Below, one piece after another: positions 32,887 through 41,300 of a DNA stretch of 64,000 nucleotides. The position numbers were made by a program, and so were the translations under genes. The notes under the pieces were generated by a model. The model saw only the letters and a list, made by a program, of their open reading frames with translations. It was not told the origin of the DNA and searched no databases. Each line of letters starts with the position of its first letter. The first letter of the stretch is position 1. The DNA is from JBBWZH01 sp035544115. GTDB lineage: Bacteria > Actinomycetota > Actinomycetes > Mycobacteriales > CADCTP01. The DNA is taken from assembly GCA_963714145.1 (NCBI GenBank), contig OY970235.1, positions 8,494,001-8,558,000 of the forward strand. The letters are read 5' to 3'.

Positions 32887-34482
32887 ATGAAGGCTTATCG
32901 GATCAGGGTCCACGGCGCGATCATGACGGTGATCCTTGTCGGCGGCGTGCCGGTGTTCGCGGGGACGGGTGATGCGGTGGCGGCGCAGGCGCGGGACACG
33001 TCGTACGCCGACATCGTGCCGGCGCCGGTGCGAGCCGAGCCGGCCCGCGGTGTCAGGTTCACCTTGAGCAGGACCACCAGGATCTCGGTCAGCGCCGGCG
33101 CTGCCACCGTCGGCGACTACCTCGCCGGGTTGCTGCGCGGGCCGACCGGCTATCCGCTGCCGGTGGTGAGCGCCGGCGGGCCCGGTGCGGACAACACCAT
33201 CTCGCTGCTGCTGGCCGGCGGCCGTGCCACCTCGGCGGACCGCGAGGGCTACCAGCTCGACGTGACCACCCACGGCGTGACGATCCGGGCGGAACAGCCG
33301 GCCGGGCTGTTCGCCGGTGTGCAGACGCTGCGTCAGCTGTTGCCGCCGGCGGTCGAGACCGGCCAGCGGCGGCCTGGGCCGTGGACGGTGCCGGGCGGAC
33401 ACATCGTCGACCACCCGCGCTTCCCGTACCGGGGCGCGATGCTCGACGTGGCCCGCCACTTCTTCTCCGTGGCGCAGGTCAAGCGGTACATCGACCAGCT
33501 CGCCCTGTACAAGATCAACACGTTGCACCTGCACCTGGCCGACGACCAGGGCTGGCGGATCATGATCAACAGCTGGCCCCGGCTCGCCACCTACGGCGGG
33601 AGCACCGCCGTCGACGGTGACCCCGGTGGCTACTACACCCAGGAGCAGTACAAGCAGATCGTGGCCTACGCGCAGCGGCGGTTCATCACGGTGATCCCCG
33701 AGATCGACATGCCCGGCCATGTGAATGCCGCACTGGCCTCGTACGCCGAACTCAATTGCGACGGGGTGGCACCGCCGCTCTACACCGGCACCGACGTCGG
33801 CTTCAGCTCGCTGTGTGTGAGCAAGGAGCTCACCTACAAGTTCGTCGACGACGTGATCGGCGAACTCGCCGCGATCACGCCCGGGCGATACCTGCACATC
33901 GGCGGCGACGAGGCCAGCGCCACCCCGCCGGCCGACTACGTCTCGTTCATGAACCGCGTCCAGCCGATCGTCGCCGCACACGGCAAGAGCGTGCTCGCCT
34001 GGCACCAGGTCGTCGAGGCCACTCCGCCGCCGACGACCGTCGCGCAGTACTGGGACACCACCGCCGACAACCCCGACGTCGCCGCGGCCGCGATCCGTGG
34101 GACGAAGCTCGTGCTGTCGCCGGCCAACCTCGCCTACCTGGACATGAAGTACACCGACAGCACGCCACTGGGTCAGGACTGGGCTGGACTCATCGAGGTC
34201 CGCGACGCCTACGACTGGGACCCGGGTGCGTACGTTCAGGGTGTGCCAGCGCAGGCGGTCCTCGGCGTTGAGGCTCCACTGTGGACAGAGACGATCCGTA
34301 CCACGGCCGACATCGAGTTCATGGCGTTCCCACGGTTGCCGGCGATCGCCGAGCTGGGCTGGTCGCCCGCCGCCACCCATGACTGGTCAGCGTTCCGCCA
34401 GCGGCTCGGCGCGCAGGCGCCGCGCTGGACCGCGTTGGGCATCAACTTCTACCGTTCACCACAGGTGCCCTGGCGCGGCTGA
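32887..34482 (+). CDS. Secreted beta-N-acetylhexosaminidase, GH20
   Basis: The product is 531 residues with a signal peptide (HGAIMTVILVGGVPVFAGTG). The GH20b N-terminal domain (about 45-160) precedes the catalytic barrel, with GAMLDVARHFF, NTLHLHLADDQGWRI, IPEIDMPGHVNAAL and the catalytic pair D341-E342 in HIGGDEAS. It removes terminal GlcNAc or GalNAc from chitin fragments or glycans outside the cell. The ATG at 32887 has AGGAG at good spacing; an ATG at 32848 is also possible, with a farther GGAGG. The 32805-32830 stretch is AT-rich and probably holds the promoter. Confidence 0.92.
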   Translation: MKAYRIRVHGAIMTVILVGGVPVFAGTGDAVAAQARDTSYADIVPAPVRAEPARGVRFTLSRTTRISVSAGAATVGDYLAGLLRGPTGYPLPVVSAGGPGADNTISLLLAGGRATSADREGYQLDVTTHGVTIRAEQPAGLFAGVQTLRQLLPPAVETGQRRPGPWTVPGGHIVDHPRFPYRGAMLDVARHFFSVAQVKRYIDQLALYKINTLHLHLADDQGWRIMINSWPRLATYGGSTAVDGDPGGYYTQEQYKQIVAYAQRRFITVIPEIDMPGHVNAALASYAELNCDGVAPPLYTGTDVGFSSLCVSKELTYKFVDDVIGELAAITPGRYLHIGGDEASATPPADYVSFMNRVQPIVAAHGKSVLAWHQVVEATPPPTTVAQYWDTTADNPDVAAAAIRGTKLVLSPANLAYLDMKYTDSTPLGQDWAGLIEVRDAYDWDPGAYVQGVPAQAVLGVEAPLWTETIRTTADIEFMAFPRLPAIAELGWSPAATHDWSAFRQRLGAQAPRWTALGINFYRSPQVPWRG

Positions 34483-34499
34483 GGTCGTCCAGCGGGGAT

Positions 34500-35702
34500 C
34501 TAGGGCCGGGACGCGGTCCACCACGCTGTAGTCGCGACGGCCGCGACCAGCCCACTGAGTAGGAACGGCGCCTCGACTCCGGCGAGCTTGGTGAGCGCCC
34601 CGCCGAGAAGCGCCCCCACGGCGGCGGCACTGAAGGTCAAGGTACGGCCCGCGGCCACCACCCGGCCGAGCAGTTCCCGCGGTACGGTGCGCTGGCGTAG
34701 CGATGCCGCGGTGATGTTCAGCACGGCGAACGAGCCGCTGGTGACCACGATGACGAGCATCGCGGCCCACAATCGGGACGTCACGGCCAGCAGCGCCGGG
34801 ATACCCGCGGTGACAGCCACCGACCAGGTAAGGACCGCCCGGTGCCGGCGGCCGTCGACGAGCCGGTCGGTAATGAACGAACCGAGGAGGCCGCCGAGGG
34901 CACCGACGGCCAGCAGCATCCCGAACCCGACGGTACCGGCGCCGAGCTGGCTGTCCGCGTACAGCACCAGGACCGCGAACCAGGCGCTGTCGGCCGCGGC
35001 GACCGCGGCGGTGACGGCCGTGAGCGCACGCAGCAGACGGTGGCGTCCCAGCCAGCGCAGGCCCGCCACCACACCCGGGTTGGTGTTGGTCGCCGGTGCC
35101 GCCGGGCGGGCGGCCAGGCTGACCGGCAGCGTCAACACCAGCATGGTGGCCAGGGCCAGGGACGCACCGTTGGCCGCGAACGGTAGGGCGGCACCCACCG
35201 CGAACAGCACGGCACCCACCGGCGGGCCGACGAACTCGTTGCCGACGACCTCACCAGCCACGAGTCGTGCGTTGGCCCGCTCCAGCAGACGCTCCGGCAC
35301 CAGACTGGGCACCGCCGTCTGCGCCGCGGTGTCACGAACCGTCTCGCCGACGCCGAGGACGAAGCTGGCCACCAGCACCAGCGGCACCGAGGCCCGGCCC
35401 GTCGCCACGGCCACCACCAGGACGGCCAGGACGAGCACCCGCGCGGTGTCGGCCCAGACCAGCAGAGTCCGGGCCCCGCGACGGTCTGCCAGTGCGCCGG
35501 CAAGAAGGCCGGTCACCAGCCACGGCAGCGCCTGAGCCGCCGTCACCGCGGCCACGCTGACCGGGTTGGCCGTGAGCGACACAGCCAGCAGCGGGAACGC
35601 GGCGAGCCGGATGCCATCGCCGACGTTGGCCAGCGCCGCGGCACTCCAGAACGTCCAGAACGGTCGCCCCAGCGACGCCGAGTCGGTGACCATGAATGGC
35701 AT
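34500..35702 (-). CDS. MFS transporter (enterobactin exporter-like group)
   Basis: The product is 400 residues with about twelve TM helices. It begins with SLGRPFWTFWSAAALANVGD and has the loop GALADRRGARTLLVWADTAR and the later LRQRTVPRELLGRVVAAGRT, features of the same MFS group as the protein at 20462. The two are not near-identical, so they are paralogues with perhaps different substrates. It is convergent with the GH20 gene, 17 bases apart. A start nine bases downstream is also possible. Confidence 0.82.
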   Translation of the reverse strand: MPFMVTDSASLGRPFWTFWSAAALANVGDGIRLAAFPLLAVSLTANPVSVAAVTAAQALPWLVTGLLAGALADRRGARTLLVWADTARVLVLAVLVVAVATGRASVPLVLVASFVLGVGETVRDTAAQTAVPSLVPERLLERANARLVAGEVVGNEFVGPPVGAVLFAVGAALPFAANGASLALATMLVLTLPVSLAARPAAPATNTNPGVVAGLRWLGRHRLLRALTAVTAAVAAADSAWFAVLVLYADSQLGAGTVGFGMLLAVGALGGLLGSFITDRLVDGRRHRAVLTWSVAVTAGIPALLAVTSRLWAAMLVIVVTSGSFAVLNITAASLRQRTVPRELLGRVVAAGRTLTFSAAAVGALLGGALTKLAGVEAPFLLSGLVAAVATTAWWTASRP

Positions 35703-35778
35703 CCTGCCAGCGGACTTCGGCGTGCGTGTAGCCCCGCCGACCCGGTGCCCGGGCCATCGATCCCGACCAACCAGAGCG

Positions 35779-36024
35779 TCAGGAGTTCGAGCAACTGCTG
35801 TCTTGGCAGGTCTTTGTGAGTCGGCCTCGTGAAATCGTCTGGGCCAGGCCGATCGCCCAGCAGGTGGGGCAGCCGCGCAAGGCCACCAGCCCGGCCGGCA
35901 ACAGGATCACGCTGATCGGGCCGGTGATCTGGAGCAACCCGACCGAGCCGATCAGCAGGCCGAAGCCCAGGACGCCGCGGGCCAGGTGCGCGGGCACGGT
36001 TGTGCTGCCGAACGAGTTCCGCAC
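35779..36024 (-). CDS. Small membrane protein with CPTCW motif
   Basis: The product is 81 residues with two TM segments, about LARGVLGFGLLIGSVGLL and PISVILLPAGLVALRG. The second runs into GCPTCWAIGL, a motif seen in small YgaP-like membrane proteins, where the CxxC could be redox active or bind metal. The GTG at 36024 follows AAGGAAAA. It starts 11 bases past the sigma factor stop, so it belongs to that operon. The last 20 residues (TKTCQDSSCSNS) are polar with two more cysteines. Function unknown. Confidence 0.68.
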   Translation of the reverse strand: MRNSFGSTTVPAHLARGVLGFGLLIGSVGLLQITGPISVILLPAGLVALRGCPTCWAIGLAQTISRGRLTKTCQDSSCSNS

Positions 36025-36034
36025 GCTTTTCCTT

Positions 36035-36595
36035 TCAGCGGTTCTGGCTGTCGAGTGCCGCGCGCACCGCGGCGCGGGCCCGGTGCAGCCGGGACTTCAT
36101 CGCGGCGGTGCTCAGGCCCATCCGCTTGGCCACCACGCTGCCCGGCATGCCTTGGACGTCGCGCATGACCAGCACGCAGCGCTGCTCGGCCGGCAGCGCC
36201 GCGATCGCGGCGGCCACCCGTTCGGCGTCCAGCCGACGGAGCACGTCGTCCTCGGCCGAGATCGTGGTCGGTTCGGCGGCCGGACCAGCGGCCGGACCAG
36301 CGGCCGGCCCGGCGCGCCGGACCGCCGCCTGCGCCCGGCGGATGCACTCGTTCCGGACGATCTGGAACATCCACGAGCTCAGGGCCGCCGCCGCCCGCAG
36401 CGTGCCGATCTTGCGGAACAGGACGATGAGCGCCTCCTGCGCCGCGTCCTGCGCGTCCTGCTCGCTCGCGCACAGGGCGTAGGCGAACCGCTGGACGTGC
36501 GGATGCGAGGCCGAGACGAGCACCGCGATGGACGCCTCGTCACCGGCCTGCGCCGCGGCGACGACCTGCTCGCCCGGCCACGACGGCCTAGCCAC
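36035..36595 (-). CDS. ECF-type RNA polymerase sigma factor
   Basis: The product is 186 residues. Region 2 (about 20-90) has FAYALCASEQDAQDAAQEAL and SSWMFQIVRNECIRRAQ; region 4 (about 120-180) has LPAEQRCVLVMRDVQGMPGS and VVAKRMGLSTAAMKSRLHRA. The linker contains a 12-base tandem repeat encoding AGPA three times. No anti-sigma gene of usual form is adjacent. A 29-residue TM peptide precedes it and a small CPTCW membrane protein follows. The GTG at 36595 is favoured because it sits at the microprotein's stop, which allows coupling; a GTG at 36607 is the alternative. Confidence 0.85.
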   Translation of the reverse strand: MARPSWPGEQVVAAAQAGDEASIAVLVSASHPHVQRFAYALCASEQDAQDAAQEALIVLFRKIGTLRAAAALSSWMFQIVRNECIRRAQAAVRRAGPAAGPAAGPAAEPTTISAEDDVLRRLDAERVAAAIAALPAEQRCVLVMRDVQGMPGSVVAKRMGLSTAAMKSRLHRARAAVRAALDSQNR

Positions 36596-36677
36596 GCGAC
36601 CGCGCACGGCGCAGCAGCAACCCCACGCAACTGCACACCAGCACGGCGACGGCCACAGCAGCGATCCAGACAGTCAC
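36588..36677 (-). CDS. 29-residue membrane microprotein upstream of ECF sigma factor
   Basis: A GTG at 36677 with GGGAGG six bases upstream opens 29 codons: one TM helix (VWIAAVAVAVLVCSCVGLLL) and a basic tail RRARSRG, ending in TAG at 36588. The stop overlaps the region of the sigma factor start, so translation of the two is probably coupled. The ribosome binding site is the best in this operon. It could tether or modulate the sigma factor, or just drive its translation. Confidence 0.6.
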   Translation of the reverse strand: MTVWIAAVAVAVLVCSCVGLLLRRARSRG

Positions 36678-36836
36678 CGAAGACCTCCCTACCTCCGACC
36701 GGAATGCCGGCTCGGCCGACCGACACCCCCATAAGAGTCCTCAGCGAGCAAGAGGATTCACGGACCTGTAGTGCGGTGGATGCCGGTCGCCCGGCCCGGC
36801 TGCGATGATCATGTTCGGTGACGGCATAGTGCCGGC

Positions 36837-37613
36837 ATGGCTGAGGGTGCAGCGGTTGGTGTGGCCGTCGACGACTATGACGCCGCGCATGCGGCGGTGC
36901 ATGGCAGCGCGCTGATGCGCCGGTTGTGGTCAGAGGCGATGGGTGATCAGTATCCGGCGGAGGTCGAGCCGTTCAGTTCGTGCGACTGGCGGTTGCTCGG
37001 GCAGTTGGTGGCGGTGTTGCGGCTGCGGCCGGGCGGGCGATTGGTGGACCTGGGGTGCGGGCGCGGCGGTCCGGGGCTGTGGTTGGCGCGGGCGTTGTCG
37101 GCGGATCTGGTCGGGATCGATTTCAGTCCGGTCGCGGTGGAGTTGGCCACGCGGCGGGCGCCTGGGTTCGTCGGTTCGGGCCGGGCGGAGTTCCGCCGGG
37201 CTGCGTTCGATCGGACCGGTCTGGCTGATGCCAGCGCTGATGCGGCGGTCAGCATTGACGCTCTGCCGTTCGCCGCTGACCGGGTAGCCGCGTTGCGCGA
37301 GGCGCGGCGGATACTCGTGCCCGGCGGGCGGCTCGCGGCGACGGTGCGGGCGAGTCCAGGTAGCCGAGGCGACTGGCGGGCGATGGCCGAATCGGTAGGC
37401 CTGGTGGTCGAGGACTCGTTGCTGAATCGGGAGCACGACGAGTATTGGCGCCGGCTGCACACGTCGTGGCTGGCGCACGAAGCGCAGCTGCGTGCCGAGC
37501 TAGGTGATCGCGCGGCCGGGAATCTGATCGTGGAGGCACGGCTGGCTCTGCAGCGGTCGGAGGGCCTCCCCCCGCATGAGCTGCTGGTACTACGCCGCGG
37601 CGAGGACATCTAG
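36837..37613 (+). CDS. SAM-dependent methyltransferase
   Basis: The product is 258 residues with a Rossmann methyltransferase core. Motif I is LVDLGCGRGGPGLWLA, motif II region is VGIDFSPVAVELATRR, and SADAAVSIDALPFAADR and LREARRILVPGGRLAAT are motifs post-I and III. The acceptor is unknown; the layout is that of small-molecule methyltransferases (Methyltransf_11/25). A short dyad CGGCA-N3-TGCCG at 36822-36834 lies directly before the ATG. The gene is convergent with the MaoC gene. Confidence 0.83.
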   Translation: MAEGAAVGVAVDDYDAAHAAVHGSALMRRLWSEAMGDQYPAEVEPFSSCDWRLLGQLVAVLRLRPGGRLVDLGCGRGGPGLWLARALSADLVGIDFSPVAVELATRRAPGFVGSGRAEFRRAAFDRTGLADASADAAVSIDALPFAADRVAALREARRILVPGGRLAATVRASPGSRGDWRAMAESVGLVVEDSLLNREHDEYWRRLHTSWLAHEAQLRAELGDRAAGNLIVEARLALQRSEGLPPHELLVLRRGEDI

Positions 37614-37721
37614 GCCGGGACGCCCGAGGTGTTGACCGGCGGCGCCCGCGGCACCCACCCACGACTGTCCCCGGGATGGCTGATCCGGCGCGGCGCGGCC
37701 GGACGGGCGCGACGCCGGGCG

Positions 37722-38180
37722 TCACGGGAAGAGCATGGCGACCGTCTCCGCGACGCAGACCGGCTTGTCGCCGCCCTCGCGTTCGATGGTCACGCGCATG
37801 ACCTGGAGGAGGCCCCCGGCAGCGGCCGGCTCGATCGACACCATGTCGACGCTGGCCCGGACCCTGGATCCCACCGGTAGGGGAGCGGGGAAGCGGACCT
37901 TGTTCACCCCGTAGTTGAGGGACATCCGGATGCCTTCGACCTTGAAGATGGTCCACACCAGGTGCGGAATCAGCGACAGCGTCAGGTATCCGTGAACGAT
38001 CGTGGTGCCGAACGGCCCGTCCTTGGCTCGCTCAGGATCGACGTGGATCCACTGATGGTCACCGGTGGCGTCGGCGAAGAGGTTGACCTCTTCCTGGGTG
38101 ATGACTCGCCAGTCGGACCGACCCAGGTGGGTACCGACCGTGGCCTTCAGCTCGTCGAGGCCCTGGAACGTCTTGAGCAT
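37722..38180 (-). CDS. MaoC-like hot-dog dehydratase
   Basis: The product is 152 residues, one hot-dog domain. It shows VGTHLGRSDWRVITQEEVNL, the catalytic region FADATGDHQWIHVDPERA with Asp and His of the hydratase-2 motif, and GPFGTTIVHGYLTLSLIPHL. Such proteins hydrate trans-2-enoyl-CoA or enoyl-ACP thioesters. No acyl-chain genes adjoin it. GAGGAGAGG precedes the ATG at 38180. It is divergent from the large kinase gene. Confidence 0.87.
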   Translation of the reverse strand: MLKTFQGLDELKATVGTHLGRSDWRVITQEEVNLFADATGDHQWIHVDPERAKDGPFGTTIVHGYLTLSLIPHLVWTIFKVEGIRMSLNYGVNKVRFPAPLPVGSRVRASVDMVSIEPAAAGGLLQVMRVTIEREGGDKPVCVAETVAMLFP

Positions 38181-38304
38181 GGTGTGCCTCTCCTCAGCCG
38201 ACGGGTCCGCCGGCGATGTAGGTCGCGACGTCATTGAACGCCAAACCGCTCAGGTGTCGGTACCGGCGACCGAACGGGCTGCCGACTGCTTGAGGGAGTG
38301 GCAG

Positions 38305-41300
38305 ATGGAGGTGTGGGCCGAGCAGGAGTCGCTGTACGCCACCGAACGCACCGAGGTCTTCCGGGCCCGGCTGCCCGACGGTACCGGTGTGGTGTGCAAG
38401 CGACCCTTGGGTGCCGGCGTGTCGCAACGCCTGCGCCACGAGGGTGCCATCCTGTCCCGGCTGGCCGGTGTGGCTGGCGTGCCCGGCGTGGTACCGGGCT
38501 CGGCGGCGAACGGCATGATCATCCTGCTGGACGTCGGCGGGGTGGCCCTGGCCGGCCGCCTGGCCGAGGGTCCGTTGTCGGCCGAACCGCTGGTCGAGGT
38601 GGCGGTCCGGCTTGCCGCCATCGTCGCCGAGGTGCACCGCCGGGGCGTGATCCACAAGGACATCAACCCGGCGAACGTGGTGTACGGCGCCGGCGGTGAC
38701 GTGTATCTGATCGACTTCGACCTGGCCACCATGTTCGCGGAGGAGCGGCCTGGCTTCGGCCATCCGAGCCAGATCGCGGGTACGCCCGCCTACCTGGCCC
38801 CAGAGCAGACCGGCCGGACCAGTTGGCCGGTGGACAAGCGAGCCGACCTGTACGGCGTCGGCGCGACGTTCTACGAACTGGCGACCGGGCAGCCGCCGTT
38901 CGGGCGGGGCGACCTGGCCCGGCTGGTCCATGACCACCTGGCCCGGATTCCGGCGTCCCCGGCCGAGCTGAACCCGGCGGTACCCGACGGCCTGGCTCTG
39001 ATCATCCTGCGGCTGCTGGAGAAGGAACCGGACCGCCGGTACCAGAGCGCCGACGGGCTGCTGTGCGACCTGTTCAGGCTGCGCGCCAACCTGGCCCGCG
39101 GGGACGACGAGGCGTTCCCGCTGGGCGAACGGGACTTCCCGGTCCGGCTGACCCCGCCCTCCCGCCTGGTCGGCCGGGACGCCGAGGTCGACGCGCTGCG
39201 GGCCGCCTTGGCGCAGGCGATCACCGGGACCTGCCGGGGGCTGCTGGTGACCGGCGCGCCCGGCGTGGGCAAGACCGCGCTGATCGACGAGTTGCGCTCG
39301 TCCGTGACGGCCGCCGGTGGCTGGTTCGTCACCGGAAAGTTCGACCAGTACCGGCAGGACGGTGACTCGGACGCGGCCGCCCAGGCCTTGGCCGGGCTGG
39401 GGCGGCTGCTGCTCGCGGAGCCCGCTACCGCCCTGGCCGAGCATCGGCAGCGGCTGCGCGCGGCGCTGGGCGACAACGCCGCGCTGATGGCGGCCCTGAG
39501 CCCGGGGTTCGCGACGATAATGGACGTCGCGCCGCTCGAGCCCGCCGCGATGGCCACCGTCGACGAGAAGCGACTCGTCCAGGCCGGCCTCGAGCTGGTG
39601 CGGGCGGTGGCGAGCCCGGCCCGGCCGCTGGTGATGGTGCTGGACGACCTGCAGTGGGCCGCCGGCACCCCGATCGGCTTCGTGGACGCGTTGCTCACCG
39701 ACACCGAACTGACCGGTCTGCTGCTGGTCGGGGCGTACCGGGACGGCGAGGTCGACGCGGTGCACCCGCTGACCGCCAAGCTGGCGCGCTGGGAGCGGCT
39801 CGGTGTCGCCCCGCCGGCACTGCGCCTGGCGAACCTGCCGCCGGGCGAGCTGACGACGCTGCTGGGCGAGATGCTCCGGCTGCCCGCGGCCGGCGCCGCC
39901 GCGCTGGCGGCCGAGATCGGGCCGCGCACCGGCGGCAACCCGTTCGACACGGTCGAACTGATCAACGCGCTGCGCGACGAGGGCGCGCTGGTCGCCGGTG
40001 CCGACGGCTGGCATTGGGACGCCGCGGTCCTGCGCCGGCACGTGGGCGACGGCGACGTGCTGGATCTGCTGACCGCGCGCATCGCCCGGCTGCCCGAGCG
40101 AGCGCAGACCCTCCTGGAGGCCATGGCCTGCCTAGGCGGCGAGGTCGGCCTGGACCTGCTCGCCGCGGCTACCGGTGAGCCCGCCGAGACGGTGGCCGAC
40201 GCGCTGGCTCCGGCTCTGGAAGACGGACTGCTGGTGGTGGACGGCGCCCGGCAGGACGCGATCCGGTTCCGCCACGACCGGGTGCAGCAGGCAGCCCACC
40301 ACCGCAGCGACCCCGCCGACCGGCGCCGGCTGCAACTGGACCTCGCCCGGCGCCTCGCAACGCACCCGGACCTGGCCGGGCTGGCGGCCGAACAGTACCG
40401 AGCCGTGGTCGAGGCGGTGACCGATCCGAGCGAGCGGCGCCGCGCCGCCGCGCTGCTGCACGCGACCGCCCGCGCGGCCCGGCTGCTCAACCCCGCCGTG
40501 GCCGAGGACCTGCTGACCGCGGGCGCGGCGCTGCTCGCCCCGGCCGCCCGAGCCGAGGACGAGCCACTCCTGCTCGCGTTCGACGTCGACCGGCACGCGA
40601 CGCTGTGCGGGCTGGGCCGCCTGGAGGAGGCGGACGAGGTGTACCGGGCCATCGAGCGCCGGTGCCCGGAGACGCTGGAGCTGGCGGGCGCGGCCGGCCA
40701 GCAGATCTTCAGCCTCAGCAACCGCAACCGGCAGGCCGACGCCGTGGCGCTGGGCCTGGACCTGCTGCGGCGGCTAGGGGTCGAGGTACCCGGCGAGACC
40801 GAGCTGCCGGCCGCGATCGAACGCGGCCTGGACGCGCTGCAGCGGTGGGCGAGCGAGGAGGACGGCATCGCCGCCGACATCGCCCGGCCGGCTGTCACCG
40901 ACCCGAGGGTGCTGGCCGTCGCGGACGTGATCCAGAAGGTGATGCCGGCCGCGTTCTTCTCCGGCAACCCGGCCTTCGCCTGGCTGATCTGCGAGGCGCA
41001 GCGGCTGTGGGCCGAGGCCGGGCCGCTGGCGCCGCTGGCGGCTCCGATCTCCGGCGCGTATTACCCGCTGAATGCGCTGCGCGGCGACTTCCGGGTCGGT
41101 TCCCTCGCCGCGCGGCGGGTCGTGGAGGTCTGCGAGACGCGCGGGTACCAGTGGGCGGGGGCCCAGGCCGGCGTGGTGCACGTCATGTCCGGCGGGTCCT
41201 GGTCCGAACCCGTGGAAGCCCTCTTGGCGCAGGCGATACGGATCCGCGAGACCCTGCAACGGTGCGGCGACCCGCTGACCGCCTGCTGGATGTACGGCAC

